Positions 39,301-46,055 of a DNA stretch of 64,000 nt are shown in pieces. Position numbers and translations under genes: made by a program. This stretch comes from Nautilus pompilius (Eukaryota > Mollusca > Cephalopoda > Nautilida > Nautilidae). The notes beneath the pieces were generated by a model. It made no database searches and was not told the DNA's origin. It saw nothing but the letters and a program-made list of their open reading frames with translations. The stretch is from the NCBI GenBank assembly GCA_018389105.1, contig JACATO010002214.1:806001-870000 (forward strand). The letters run 5' to 3'. Every line of letters begins with the position of its first letter. Within the stretch, counting starts at the first letter, position 1.

Positions 39301-42300
39301 ATATGATTGCTTCAAAAAAAGCTATTTGAATCTACCTCAGACAACTAAATTAGTTAAGCCAGTTAATTAGCTAAGTAAATACAATTTTTTTTTTGTCTTA
39401 TTTTCCCACACCCTGCCCCCCACATACATATGCAGGCCAATCGACTGACTTGCTTAACTATTATTTAGAGGTTAATATTATGGCTATTATAAAACTCTAG
39501 TTATTTTGGTTTCTTGCTTAATTGTGATGCTCTTGGCATAGAAGACTTCTGTGGAAAACATTTTTGATTTGCCTAAATGGCCTGAAATCTCAGCTGTTGA
39601 CCCTGTAGCAATTCTGTTCATTTCTGGCATTAAAACAGCTTTTTCTCCTTTCTCTTGCTGTGGCTAAACTTTCCCTTATTCATGTTGAAGTTGACAGATT
39701 CCCTAGAATTCTCATTTTGTTGTTATCAAGCCTTAGAACTTGGGATTATTCACATCAGCAGAGTGAGGCTGTCATGTGATATCATTAAAGACTGCCATCT
39801 AAGCACCCACAGGGGCACAGCTCTTCTGTGGATCCTTGTAATAAGATTTTTATTGGCTGTTAAATGACTGGTGTTTTCCTGACTCTAGACACAACATGAT
39901 CAAGACAATTCTCATTGTTATTATTATTATTACCTTAAAAAAACCAAAAACTACCAGTTTTTGTGGAAATATAGATCACTGCTGCTGTTCATATTACATG
40001 TTATGATAGATATACTCCTCAGAGATCAGTATACTGTAATGTTTTGCATAGGACTTTGATTTGTTAGTATTCCTCAATCACTTATCCAGAAAAAAGAAAG
40101 AAGAAATAGGCAACATCTGATTTATTGTAATTTCAGATAGACCACTCACATCATCAAAATCTAATCATCACCTGAAGCCCCCTGCAAGGCAGAAATCAGA
40201 GGATGGTGCTAAAGAAAGTCTGAGGCCAAATGACTTCAGAAGACAGACAGATAGTGGCAATAGGTTGAGTCTGGAGCCAGAAGATAACTTTGGTAGCCTG
40301 CTTTTGATTCCATTTTTGTACATTTGTGGTGGTGAATACGAGTATAAATTAGTTAATTAGTTTGTGTAGTCTCTCTTTTTTGAATATATAAAAACAGACC
40401 AACTGCAGCTGCTGCTGCTGCACTACTGTTTACTGTGAGATGGTTAAAGATCAACATAAGAACAGAGAGCTATTGTTGGTCATTAGTGACAGAGTAGAGG
40501 ATCTGTCATTCCCAATAAGGTGATGGGAAATGCCTGAACGAACTCTGCTTTCTATAATTAGGGATTAGTCTTTCTTGTTTTGTTTGTTTCTTTTTCTCTA
40601 ATGACATAAAGCAATTGATCAGGGTTCACATACTTTTGTTGATTTAATCATGGATTTTTCTGGAGAATTCCAGAACAACAAAAAGTTAAATATCTAGTAA
40701 ACTACAGTTTAGTTCTCCAGAGATGATGGCAACAAGGGCTTTGTCTTCAAGGTGGTCTTTGATGAGGGACTCTTCATCTTCCTGGTCAGGCTGGAGATGG
40801 AAATTTGTGAACTCTGACCTCTGTCAAAGGAGAAACAAAAGATAAACATTAAATTTTAAATGTGTGCATGCCACCACTCAAGTCTTCCATTTTGGTCAGC
40901 CAACAAACACCTTCACACATCTCACCTGTTCCTTTTCTCTGGCAGAGGAAATATCAGGAAGTCTCATCACACAGTAACAACCTTCAACTTTTTAAAGTCA
41001 CTAGACTTACAGGTAAAATACCGAATAACTATAATTTTCCTTTTCTTTTTAATATCAGTTCAGTAATGTTTCAACTAAGAATAGAATTCATACGGTTTAC
41101 TTGCTAATCTTAGACTGGTTTTGATTTTGTAATTAATCTATTACTAGCTATGGTACCTGGTGCTGCATAGGGTAAAAAATGGCTTTAGGCCAACATGTGG
41201 TAGTTTAAAACCTTGCCCAAATTCTGAAGCACCTACACCCAAATGTTTGGGTCTCTAGGTGCTACAGTTCAGCCATAAAAGAGTAACAAACAAATGCACA
41301 AACACTTGAAAATATGTACAGGTATACCTCTGGCAATGAAGCCTCTGAAAACAAAGCTTCTTTATTATGAAGTTTGTTTTTCCCCTTGCCTTTTTTTTTT
41401 TTTTTTTTTTGCTTAAAATTGAAAAATAATTAAAAAAAACAAAGAAACTAATAGCATCCAACAAACACATTGCCATAGTCTTTTGTTTTGATTTCAGCCA
41501 ATCAGAACAAAGTGCACCACTAAAAAATCTGCCATCAGTTCAAACCTAGTGTCCAGCATATACATACTGATTGTATCTCACCATTCCCTTTTTTTATCGA
41601 AAATATTCATTGTTAGCTGCCCCTCTGCCATCCAAGTGGTAGTGATGTGTGTGTGCCTAAAAAGAAGCAGCAGTCTGTCTCGGATGTTAAAATGCAGGCC
41701 ATTCAACAAGTTGAGGCAGGGCAGAAGAAGTGCAATGTGGCTCACTTGCTAGGTATGACTCAGTCCACATTGAAAACTATCTTAGACCGAGCAGACAGTA
41801 TAAAAGCTTCAGGTAAAACGGCAGGTGTATCAACTGCTAAGAAATGAACTCAAACAAGGAGCAGTGGAATGGAGAATTAAAGATTTGCCTGGCAAGAGGT
41901 GACAAGCAAATACTTGAATGAGGTGTGGCATAAGCTGCAGGCAGACATCATCAGTGACTTTGTTGGCTTTGAGACAGATGCCAGCAATTAAAAATTACGT
42001 TAAGCTAGCAAACAGAGTAGAATTTGATGAAGTGATGATGTGCAAGAGCTTCTTGACTCATGAGGAGTTACCAGAAAAGATTTGCAAGAACTAATGCAAC
42101 GGGAACAGCTGATGAGGGATGAAAAAGACCCAGTTGCTGATGAGATGCCAGAAAAAGTGTTAACTATGAAATTTTAGTCGGAAAATACTGCAAAGACTAT
42201 AGATGCAAAATGGAGGCTTTCTCAAATAATTACCCAGACTGGGAATGCAGCAGCACTATCAAGAAAGCAGTGTTGAAAGAAATCTGTTATTTTGAGATTT

Positions 42301-45300
42301 TAAAAAAAAGAAGGAAGAGGACAAGGCAGTCAACACTTGATGCATTCATCAAAAAGAACTCCTCTGTTCAGCAACTACAAGAACCAGAGTCAAGCCCATC
42401 AAACTGGGATCCTGGAAGCTCACCACACAATTAGCAACACTCATCCACTGTTGCCAAGTTTGAGCAAAAGCTGGCAATGATGGTAAACAGCAATGCAACC
42501 TCTGGCAAACCACTGATGAATGTAATTGTTTGTTTTTTTTTTCAGTTTTATTGAAGGTGTATCTACAATAATCTTTATAACCTTATATTTATTGGACCTG
42601 TACATCTTGTACAGTTTGCAAAATACGGAATAACGAAGAACTGGAACCTATTTCCATTTGGCTCATGTTGAAACTACCTCTGACACCAAAGTTTCTGAGA
42701 AACAAGTGGATTTTGTGAAAATATTCTCTTCAATGCCAGAGGTATACCTGTATTAGATTTTCTACTTTCGGATTTTGACTAAAGCCAACCATTTCCTTTT
42801 TTTTGTTTTTACCAATTTTTTTTTTTTAAAAAAACAAAATTTCAGGAATATTTGAAAAAAAATCAATCATAAATAACATTAGTGATATCAAACACTGGGA
42901 GGCTTTAGTGTTAGAATTAATTTTTCTTACATAGAACTTGTGAGATCTCTCAGATTCCCCAAGCAATAAGTGATGCAGTAACCTAAACTTTTGACCAATC
43001 CACATGTCTTTGAAAACTTCTGTAAACTGGCTCACACTCAAAATAGTTCCTATCACTCTGACTGTGGAACAATGATTTTGGGGCCTTAGCCATCCCAATT
43101 GAGCAATCTCAACTTTGTTGATTGGTTAAGAAGTCATGGATGCTGTGGTTACAAATTCTGACCAAAGATAATTTGTGCAATTTCACAAGGTCTGCATAGG
43201 AAGAAATTTTTATCTATCTATTTACAAGAATAAAAATGTCTACTTGTCATTTTCTTTGTGAGCAAATCTGCAGCAGATCTCCCTATACACTGGGTTTGAA
43301 GACTATTTGATTTTATACCTAATTTTTGTATAGATAATGGTGTTAGGGAGTTTTATGAAAATTACTTTGTTTTTGCTCTCTTTTCATTTATCTCAGATTC
43401 TGGACAACTTAAATGGTTAGTCTCTGAAAACTGGTCGCTAGATATTTAAAGTGTGGCTGTACAGAATCTAGCCTTTTGAATTTGTTCCTTGATACAAATA
43501 CAGACTGGAATGGCCAAAGTGAAATAGTTCAGTAAAATACCCCACCAACGATTAAAAATAGTATCCTACATGCATCAAAGGTTATGACCAAACCTTATTG
43601 TTTCAGATGATCCAGATTTGTGGAATCAATCCCTGGATCTCTATAACATTGACTTGGACATGCCAACAGCATCACCTTGTAATGGAAAGCACACTGTTTT
43701 CAAAGACAATTGTGGCCAGCCATCCCCATGGTCTAGATTGAAATCCACACCAAAGAAGTCATCTAGCTCAGTTCCAAAAGAACACTCCATGAATGTTCCA
43801 TGTCCTGGTTCAAAGACACAGAGGTCTCCTCATCAGTATAACTGTAATAAAATATTACAGCTGATTCCAGATGCAAGAGGTGATACTCAAGTTTTGTTCT
43901 CATTAGTTTTTATTTATATTTTAACCTCAACTTTTTAGTTTGTAATTAAATATAAAACTTCAAGTTTATCAAATGACTTTAGCTTTTATTTTTAAACAAT
44001 TTTCTTTTATCAGGGATGAATGAATAAAATGATTCTTCGCAAACAGATGGATTTTGGTAAATCATCAAGTCTGCTTGGCTTACATTAACTTCTCTTCAAC
44101 AAACAGTAGGTCTGACAACAAATACCCATAAAACATCTACTTTAACTGATTAGTTTTTTGTTGTTTTTTTCATAATTTCACAGCATTCACTGCCTTCTTT
44201 AATAAAATGGGAAAGACATATTTCACCTTTATGCAGTGTAGGGCTTAACATTGGTTCTGTTTTTTAAAGCTTTGCATTTGTTTTCCTTTAGACTTTCTTG
44301 TTGGTTTTTTTATGTTTATTCTCTGCAGATCTTGCTTTCACCTTATCCAGCTAATGGGTAAGGAATGCGTTTTCTCAGCTTTGCAAATTCAGACATATTT
44401 CAAATCTCAGCTTTTCCTTTTTATTGTTGGTTGGAAGGCAGAAGTTGAACTTGTTTTATCTTTTCTTATAATTGATGCTTTATCAATTGCTTCGTGGAAG
44501 AAGCTTCATGATATGCATTTAGGGAACATTTTCCCCCATTTTGGTGCTTAATATGGATGCTTAAAAAAGCTAAGTTTACAACAATGCTAGACATCATGAT
44601 GTCATGATTCAGCTTTAAGTAAATGTAACAGTGACTGATTTAATGTCAGATTCCATAGAAACATGATGTGGATTTCAAAAATAAAAAAAGATACATGAAA
44701 ACGATATGCCTATTGTCCCCAGAATCTTGAGATGAAGTAAAGGGGGGAAAAGTACAGTCAGGTGTTTTGCTATTGGAAGTTTATCATCACACTGGCTTTT
44801 AATAAATTTTTCATTGCAGTTAATTAGTTTTAAAATAAATATAGCAACAAACACGCATGCATAACTAACAAAATTTACTTGTGTTACTAAGTTTAATTTT
44901 GTGGCTGCATCATCTGTATTAGATATGCAAATATAGTAATATTTATATTATTTAATTTAGGAAAGGTAGTATATATATATATATAATATCTAGATATGTA
45001 CATTTTATGTGGCAACACCATAGTCCAGTGGTTAGTTTTATGACTGAAGGCTCAAGTTTGAGCAGAGAACACTTTGGTTAGTTATAACTTACAAACTGAC
45101 AGGTGGCTTAGTCCCTGATGTCTTTTTCTATTTGCTGTTAATTACTCGCAATCAGATGAATAAGTAATCATGTATTATTTGTTAATTCTAAGTATTTTAT
45201 AGGTAGGTATGAGTAGCAAGTATGAAGTCTATTTATGTGGTCATCCATCTTGTCCAAAACAAAAAATTGTTGAAAGAAGTTGTCATTCAGTTGTCTGCTA

Positions 45301-45413
45301 TTTTTTTTTTTAAGTGCATGTGATTTGAGTGACTTTTTCTGGCAATGATGGTGACAACTTTTTCAGATGAAACCAGAGGAAAAAGACGCCGGGTTGAAGC
45401 TGGCCATCGGTGA
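4718..45413 (+). CDS. RAD52: RAD52 homolog, complete gene, 11 coding exons
   Basis: RAD52 forms rings that bind and anneal single-stranded DNA in homologous recombination and, in vertebrates, single-strand annealing; it binds RPA and RAD51. Exons: 4718-4747, 20244-20345, 22148-22241, 25641-25708, 30673-30791, 32087-32162, 33584-33951, 34790-34923, 40137-40292, 43607-43879, 45367-45413. All junctions have GT/AG and compatible phases; the total is 489 codons with stop, against 418 residues in human RAD52. The conserved annealing domain is about residues 5-163, with [40 protein letters not shown] and [13 protein letters not shown]. The long tail is mostly disordered and diverged. One block ([15 protein letters not shown]) matches a human tail segment within or near the RPA-binding region, and the end [11 protein letters not shown] is basic and NLS-like. 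Introns hold nine DNA-transposon copies and a LINE fragment. Identity is firm; the tail exons are supported by phase and reading frame only. Confidence 0.93.
4748..6224. other. RAD52 intron 1, left part
   Basis: AT-rich non-coding DNA between the RAD52 first exon and the long-TIR element. No exon or repeat was recognised apart from poly-A and poly-C runs. Confidence 0.6.
6225..6494 (+). repeat. Left terminal inverted repeat of the long-TIR element
   Basis: Starts TCACTTCAAGTTTTTGCAAA and matches the reverse complement of 9360-9623. The outer 165 bp are near identical; the inner 100 bp are more diverged but still alignable (for example TAGGTTTTCATG and CAAGGAATT). Confidence 0.92.
6541..9000 (+). 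CDS. Transposon protein: transposase-like half plus PIN/FEN-like nuclease
   Basis: An 819-codon frame. Residues 16-300 contain [51 protein letters not shown] and [20 protein letters not shown]. These resemble a family of long unnamed proteins repeated in cnidarian and mollusc genomes; the acidic residues D182, D228 and E232 could belong to an RNase-H-type fold. Residues about 465-700 carry four ordered acidic motifs: VVIIDGG (D474), HEEADTR (E607, E608, D610), GDTDVVV (D633, D635) and FTGSDSTS (D696). Their order and spacing resemble the metal-binding clusters of PIN/FEN/XPG nucleases (first Asp, EAE-type, DSD, GxD). Family members appear to begin well upstream of VDQPL, so this copy probably lacks its N-terminus. 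The frame ends in TAA at 8998-9000; translation resumes in the same frame. Function is inferred. Confidence 0.8.
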   Translation: MLCLCACILYLSRFPIMVVDQPLFDIAKKMQWTFPELFGEDRFLVMLGGLHIEMALWATMGDFLRGSGWPESLAKSGIALTVAAATSFLRANDPMRTRYAHQITVVVLDSLLKRAYEDSGSEITYDDWISAACKEKPTVQFWLLIHKYEQLIFMFIRSHRERKFKLMVATLKKLVILFFALDHQNYARWVSVFIRDLESLPSSIQEEFEAGHWTISRSKHRFSSIPIDHAHEQANKRVKGVGGVIGITENPEMLERWIATGPEISRVLDEFTDVDDDGRQELPHHEEGSKSQRRFRHHVANLMDVLQSRANPFEESSADLVTLDNRVCVDKSAASSVRVLESKGEEQYNHFRKNVLDTNNVLFQAPIKKNKFLLFHEEKTLKKTSVQKKVQHLKQHTDLYGQAFIMLDSRGGNLKDFFRHESSSSPPALASEGSINYCNKSDLLACIIEESTSTGLSADMELVAPDDYGVVIIDGGALIHSLPGTSVQGKTFAEYFTKVFCPRIQHELKRATRVDIVWDQYRAMTIKASTREKRGKGPRQRVSSSAKVPGNWESVLSNAENKKELFSFLSTSIEQTSFQNGKQVYITSGDQVLNTANAPPMGRCDHEEADTRVLVHLLHALQYLSLGMVYSGDTDVVVILLCNFHHIMAANPESEIWISFKTGKTVNMIFLNNIASSLGVTTCKALALFHSFTGSDSTSSFKYKGKRFCFKRKDVVPSLLSEFASIASNPFITSPKLKEVVIHFVCKMYSNEPITGDTNVDHVRMKVFCHKTRDVERIPPTSDALNQHLKRSVFQASIWTTAHEPLVIVPSPSNHGWME
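9001..9159 (+). pseudogene. In-frame CXC cysteine tail after a single stop
   Basis: In the same frame as the preceding ORF, after one TAA, 52 codons read on to TAA at 9157-9159. They include [20 protein letters not shown], then [20 protein letters not shown] with further C-K-C pairs. The spacing is that of a tesmin/TSO1-like CXC zinc-binding repeat, expected at the end of this protein family. One nonsense change therefore separates the DNA-binding tail from the rest, unless the stop is read through. Confidence 0.82.
9360..9623 (-). repeat. Right terminal inverted repeat of the long-TIR element
   Basis: Inverted copy of 6225-6494, ending CAAAAACTTGAAGTGA at the outer tip. Confidence 0.92.
9624..10655. 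other. RAD52 intron 1 spacer with GC-rich patches
   Basis: Mostly AT-rich, but 9710-9780 and 10075-10330 are GC- and CpG-richer than their surroundings and share GGGCATGG-type words. No coding similarity was recognised. Confidence 0.6.
10241..10320 (+). repeat. Short tandem array, about 20-bp unit
   Basis: Four imperfect units of about 20-21 bp: GGGCATGGCATTGTAAATTT, GGGCATGTCATTGTACAAAG, AGGCATGGCGCTGTAGACC and AGGCATGGCGTGGCGCCA. The last unit ends in a GGCGCC palindrome. Confidence 0.7.
10656..12120 (+). mobile_element. hAT transposon fossil, KIAA1586/ZNF862-like
   Basis: The left tip CAGTGGTTCTCAAAGTGTGG is a classic hAT terminus, with GTTTAACT just outside as a possible 8-bp duplication. 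The right tip was not found. The transposase-like protein spans about 10859-12097, with [79 protein letters not shown] and [20 protein letters not shown]. The frame is broken by a stop at 11138-11140, a frame change near 11510-11530, then stops near 11570 and 11821. This is a dead copy in RAD52 intron 1. Confidence 0.88.
12121..13238. other. RAD52 intron 1 spacer
   Basis: AT-rich non-coding DNA. A higher-complexity stretch near 12880-13030 has an open frame, but nothing in it was recognised. Confidence 0.55.
13241..14574 (-). mobile_element. mariner (DD34D) transposon, full length but dead
   Basis: A 1334-bp element flanked by TA duplications (13239-13240 and 14575-14576). Its tips match as inverted repeats: CAAGATCTGTTGAAAAAGTA on the left against CGAGGTCTGTCGAAAAACTA read inward from the right. 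The transposase lies on the minus strand. Length, TA target and tips are typical of mariner. Confidence 0.95.
13314..14369 (-). pseudogene. mariner transposase pseudogene
   Basis: Reads in one frame from [20 protein letters not shown] to AQWAYFEGD over about 351 codons, the normal mariner length. The N-terminal HTH region is followed by the DD34D catalytic core: [10 protein letters not shown] and [11 protein letters not shown] have exactly 34 residues between the two aspartates. There are three in-frame stops (after GIT, after LRLEVV, after NALAHSS) and no frameshift. The first catalytic motif, normally GDE, reads GVE, so the first aspartate is lost. Few lesions suggest moderate age. Confidence 0.93.
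15309..15358 (+). repeat. (CT)n followed by (TA)n microsatellite
   Basis: About 31 bp of CT then 19 bp of TA. The RERERE frame on the opposite strand is only the translated microsatellite. Confidence 0.97.
16440..16660 (+). repeat. Interspersed repeat family C, copy 1
   Basis: Shares AGCTCTTGAGCT-like and GATCCCTACTAGAACT words, in the same order, with the copy at 35880-36090. It is diverged. The family is unnamed and may be a SINE. Confidence 0.5.
17304..17328 (+). repeat. (CT)n microsatellite
   Basis: About 25 bp of CT repeats, with a run of about 11 G at 17376-17387 just downstream. Confidence 0.95.
17430..17545 (+). repeat. Interspersed repeat family B, copy 1
   Basis: Shares AAGGGTTATTAT and ATGGCTCAACCTGTGCTGAG with 25250-25360, where the latter word reads GTGGCTCAACCTTTGCTGAG. 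Confidence 0.65.
17940..18640 (+). mobile_element. LINE fragment, 3' end of reverse transcriptase ORF
   Basis: Conceptual translation gives [16 protein letters not shown], then [20 protein letters not shown] with WSPNL, then [12 protein letters not shown], and finally LDPKLF and [10 protein letters not shown]. These are the ordered landmarks of the post-catalytic region of CR1/L2/Jockey-type ORF2 (LYKxLVRPxLEYA, LDIRKNFF). Many stops (for example after HFSC and after LRRY) and frame changes mark an old, 5'-truncated copy. It ends near the run after 18630. The exact clade cannot be set by eye. Confidence 0.82.
18641..20243. other. RAD52 intron 1, right end
   Basis: AT-rich non-coding DNA with T-runs, ending in the acceptor of RAD52 exon 2. 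Nothing else recognised. Confidence 0.6.
20244..20345 (+). CDS. RAD52: RAD52 exon 2
   Basis: Thirty-four codons in phase 0 (acceptor TTTTGTAG, donor GTATGG). They contain [17 protein letters not shown], a diagnostic start of the RAD52 annealing domain. Confidence 0.95.
21220..21315 (+). repeat. Interspersed repeat family A, copy 1
   Basis: Contains AATAAGGTGATGGGGAAACA followed by CCTGAAC and CTTTCTGT, in the same order as at 40480-40575. Confidence 0.6.
21507..21987 (-). mobile_element. Tigger/pogo deletion derivative (481 bp)
   Basis: Inverted tips CAGGAATAGCCCGACTTA and, from the right, CAGAAATACCCCGACTTA are flanked by TA (21505-21506, 21988-21989). The minus strand still encodes [20 protein letters not shown] and [16 protein letters not shown], the CENP-B-type HTH that starts Tigger transposases. 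The catalytic region is absent, so this is a MITE-like derivative that depended on a full element. Confidence 0.9.
22148..22241 (+). CDS. RAD52: RAD52 exon 3
   Basis: Encodes [20 protein letters not shown] and [10 protein letters not shown], closely matching human RAD52. The arginine of the GxR motif is kept; the human FGYNGW reads FGFNGW here. Donor GTGAGT, ends in phase 1. Confidence 0.95.
22503..22578 (+). repeat. Short hairpin-forming inverted repeat
   Basis: GAACATTCAAGTGAAACTTG (from 22503) pairs with CAAGTTTCATTTGAACATCC (to 22578), a roughly 22-bp stem with about three mismatches and a 32-base loop. Similar TTCATTTGAATGTCCC occurs near 21023. Confidence 0.7.
22580..23655. other. RAD52 intron 3 spacer
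   Basis: AT-rich non-coding DNA with no recognisable exon or element termini. Confidence 0.55.
23660..24480 (+). mobile_element. Tc1 transposon fossil
   Basis: Decayed transposase in mixed frames: [54 protein letters not shown] and [20 protein letters not shown]. These match Tc1 landmarks (QDNAPCHTA, GNSPDLNPIEN, AWxxI). The second catalytic motif, normally QDxAPCHTA, survives as QDMVLCHTA. Many stops and frame changes; terminal repeats were not found. It lies in RAD52 intron 3 and looks older than the mariner copy. Confidence 0.87.
24481..25209. other. RAD52 intron 3 spacer
   Basis: AT-rich DNA that may include the unrecognised right end of the Tc1 fossil. No coding signal. Confidence 0.5.
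25210..25365 (+). repeat. Interspersed repeat family B, copy 2
   Basis: Shares the GGGTTATTATTAATGA and GGCTCAACCTTTGCTGAG words with 17430-17545 in the same order and spacing. Confidence 0.65.
25641..25708 (+). CDS. RAD52: RAD52 exon 4
   Basis: Encodes [20 protein letters not shown], matching the human segment [20 protein letters not shown]. Acceptor TTTTCAG, donor GTAAGT, ends in phase 0 after LK. Confidence 0.95.
26505..28810 (+). mobile_element. hAT transposon fossil (DUF4371-like), second family
   Basis: Conceptual translation gives [71 protein letters not shown] and, near 28500-28620, [20 protein letters not shown]. The last is the hAT C-terminal dimerisation region. Frames are broken by many stops and shifts. 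The left limit is set by a non-coding lead (GATGCCAACTATTATGG) that I associate with related hAT elements; the right limit is approximate. It sits in RAD52 intron 4 and is older than the long-TIR and pogo elements. Confidence 0.83.
29151..29345 (-). pseudogene. Jerky/Tigger-like transposase fragment
   Basis: The minus strand reads [20 protein letters not shown] followed by [11 protein letters not shown] and [13 protein letters not shown]. This resembles the first catalytic motif region of Jerky/Tigger transposases (LSPEQVYNADESGL, then APGxK). Only about 60 residues remain. The motif has Lys where Glu usually follows the Asp. Flanking element ends were not identified. Confidence 0.65.
29346..30594. 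other. RAD52 intron 4 right part
   Basis: AT-rich non-coding DNA with a short (GA)n at about 29413-29430. Nothing else recognised. Confidence 0.55.
30673..30791 (+). CDS. RAD52: RAD52 exon 5
   Basis: Encodes [20 protein letters not shown], then [13 protein letters not shown], the basic helix that contacts DNA. The start is placed at TTTCAAG|GAT, which joins LK|DG exactly as in human. A stronger acceptor, CCTTTATAG at 30594, would add 26 in-frame residues with no stop. Donor is GTAGGT. Confidence 0.88.
31466..31508 (+). repeat. C-rich low-complexity tract, CCCAC-type
   Basis: A run of C clusters separated by A or CA (CCACCCCACCCCACC core). The opposite strand has four or more GGGG runs with short loops, so it could form a G-quadruplex. 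Confidence 0.8.
32087..32162 (+). CDS. RAD52: RAD52 exon 6
   Basis: Encodes [20 protein letters not shown], matching human SFGNALGNCILDKDYL and closing the annealing domain. Acceptor TTTCTGTAG, donor GTAAGT. Confidence 0.95.
33584..33951 (+). CDS. RAD52: RAD52 exon 7 (tail)
   Basis: About 122 codons of polar, low-conservation sequence. The start [17 protein letters not shown] aligns loosely with human DLEPSVEEARYNSC. Acceptor TTTTCCTCAG, donor GTATAG, ends in phase 2. Confidence 0.83.
34240..34365 (+). repeat. Interspersed repeat family C, copy 2
   Basis: Contains CCAGAACTCTTCTGTTTAGG, then GGAAACCTATGCTGGTTGAC and TGGTACAGAAAA, colinear with 36020-36080. Confidence 0.65.
34790..34923 (+). 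CDS. RAD52: RAD52 exon 8 (tail, conserved basic block)
   Basis: Contains [19 protein letters not shown], the only tail segment with evident similarity to human RAD52 (HQRKLRQKQLQQQFRER). Acceptor TTTTTTCTAG, donor GTGAGT; phases 2 in and 1 out fit the neighbours. Confidence 0.88.
34924..35879. other. RAD52 intron 8 left part
   Basis: Non-coding AT-rich DNA. Short frames here look like chance. Confidence 0.5.
35880..36090 (+). repeat. Interspersed repeat family C, copy 3 (longest)
   Basis: Contains AGCTCTTGAGCTTTGG, CCCTACTAGAACTCTTTTTG and GGTTGGACTGGTACAGAAAA, linking the copies at 16440 and 34240 into one family. Confidence 0.65.
36772..38058 (+). mobile_element. pogo/Jerky-type transposon fossil
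   Basis: The plus strand at about 37096-37330 reads [20 protein letters not shown], then [20 protein letters not shown]. This is the psq/CENP-B-type HTH that opens pogo-group transposases (KSYTAAFKLKVxxxA, VRxWRKQKxxL). [11 protein letters not shown] follows, where the second HTH is expected. Candidate tips are CTGTATATTTTTGGCATAT (left) and, inverted from the right, TTGTATTTTTCAGATTATAA, with TA on each side. The catalytic region is unrecognisable. Limits are tentative. Confidence 0.6.
38560..38640 (+). repeat. tRNA-like SINE candidate, copy 1
   Basis: Contains GACTGCTAAGATTGAGAGGC followed by CTGAATTTGATTCTTGC. The order recalls A-box and B-box promoter words (TGGxxxAxTGG, then GGTTCRATTCC). 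It shares the first word with 47945-48010. Confidence 0.5.
38641..40136. other. RAD52 intron 8 right part
   Basis: AT-rich non-coding DNA, ending in the exon 9 acceptor. TTTTAGTAGGGA near 38745 recurs near 48030, suggesting the SINE-like copy at 38560 may extend this far. Confidence 0.5.
40137..40292 (+). CDS. RAD52: RAD52 exon 9 (tail)
   Basis: Fifty-two codons of charged, probably disordered sequence (from [16 protein letters not shown] to SLEPEDNFG). Splice sites TTTCAG and GTAGCC with matching phase 1 support it; there is no clear similarity. Confidence 0.75.
40480..40575 (+). repeat. Interspersed repeat family A, copy 2
   Basis: Contains CCCAATAAGGTGATGGGAAA, TGCCTGAACGAA and CTTTCTAT, colinear with 21220-21315. 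Confidence 0.6.
41319..42750 (+). mobile_element. Tigger transposon, internally deleted
   Basis: A 1432-bp element with matching inverted tips CAGGTATACCTCTGGCA (left) and the same sequence inverted at the right, flanked by TA (41317-41318, 42751-42752). Internal coding remnants are an N-terminal HTH ([20 protein letters not shown] and [16 protein letters not shown], near 41670-41790) and a C-terminal piece ([16 protein letters not shown], near 42310-42370) of the Tigger type (RKQTTLDxFxKK). The catalytic core between them is missing or unrecognisable, and stops are frequent. It sits in RAD52 intron 9. Confidence 0.9.
42751..43606. other. RAD52 intron 9 right part
   Basis: Non-coding AT-rich DNA with no recognised element. 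Confidence 0.5.
43607..43879 (+). CDS. RAD52: RAD52 exon 10 (tail)
   Basis: About 91 codons starting [19 protein letters not shown], an acidic and aromatic stretch of the kind that can bind partners, then Ser/Pro/Lys-rich sequence. Acceptor TTTCAG, donor GTGATA, phase 1 on both sides. Confidence 0.78.
43880..45366. other. RAD52 intron 10
   Basis: AT-rich, with a (TA)n near 44970-44985 and a SINE-like segment at 45009-45070. Confidence 0.55.
45009..45070 (+). repeat. tRNA-like SINE candidate, copy 2
   Basis: TAGTCCAGTGGTTAGTTTTA followed by GGCTCAAGTTTGAGC resembles a tRNA A-box and B-box pair with natural spacing. No cloverleaf could be folded, so it is not a tRNA gene. Confidence 0.5.
45367..45413 (+). 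CDS. RAD52: RAD52 exon 11 (stop exon)
   Basis: Completes [15 protein letters not shown] and the stop TGA. The basic GKRRRV cluster resembles the KKRKYD end of human RAD52, a likely nuclear signal. Acceptor CTTTTTCAG. Confidence 0.8.
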
Positions 45414-45790
45414 TATGCTGCACTAGTCTGGCCAATGGCTACTGCAACTGCGAGAGAGACTAGTGTCACTGGATTTGGACAATCCAAGTTTCTACTGCAC
45501 TACCCAGCTAAGCAACCATGTCATCAGTGATATTTGTTTCAGTCTTCTCCATACCTGATATGCTGTGCTGAGCCTACTAACCCGGAAGCAGACTTTGGAT
45601 GTATTGGTTCAGTTTTATAACTCAATCTGTCTGTAAAGTATGCAGACTCCATCATTTTCAGCAGGATGGCCCATTTTAAAGCAAACAAGGATACTGTATA
45701 TATAGTTACAGTACAAAAAATTAATGAATAATTTAACAGTTTGATAACAGATTTTAATCATTTCAATAAAGACATTTAATAACTTATTGA
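45414..45790 (+). terminator. RAD52: RAD52 3' UTR and poly(A) signal
   Basis: After the stop codon the sequence is non-coding; the first good poly(A) signal in sense is AATAAA at 45765-45770. The cleavage site is inferred to lie 10-30 bp further on. Confidence 0.6.
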
Positions 45791-46055
45791 AAAGTGGAAG
45801 AAATAACAATAAATACGTAACTAGAAAAATCTTTCTTACATCACTTCATTTTTTCTATTCATAATGAGTGCATCTGGAGCTTTTTTTTTTTAGCCATTAG
45901 ACATAAATCAGAGTTTCTCCAAAACCCAATACAACTATGATAGGTCAACCAGGGAGTGTATGTTTGGATAATGAATGCATTAGTGAATTACAGGGTCCTG
46001 TATATACTCCCTCCTAAAAACCTAGTAACTCACTTCTGTTTGTACATACAACATA

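Noticed and set aside
45009-45070. A possible tRNA gene from A-box and B-box-like words
   Set aside because: No acceptor stem or cloverleaf can be formed; better explained as a tRNA-derived repeat.
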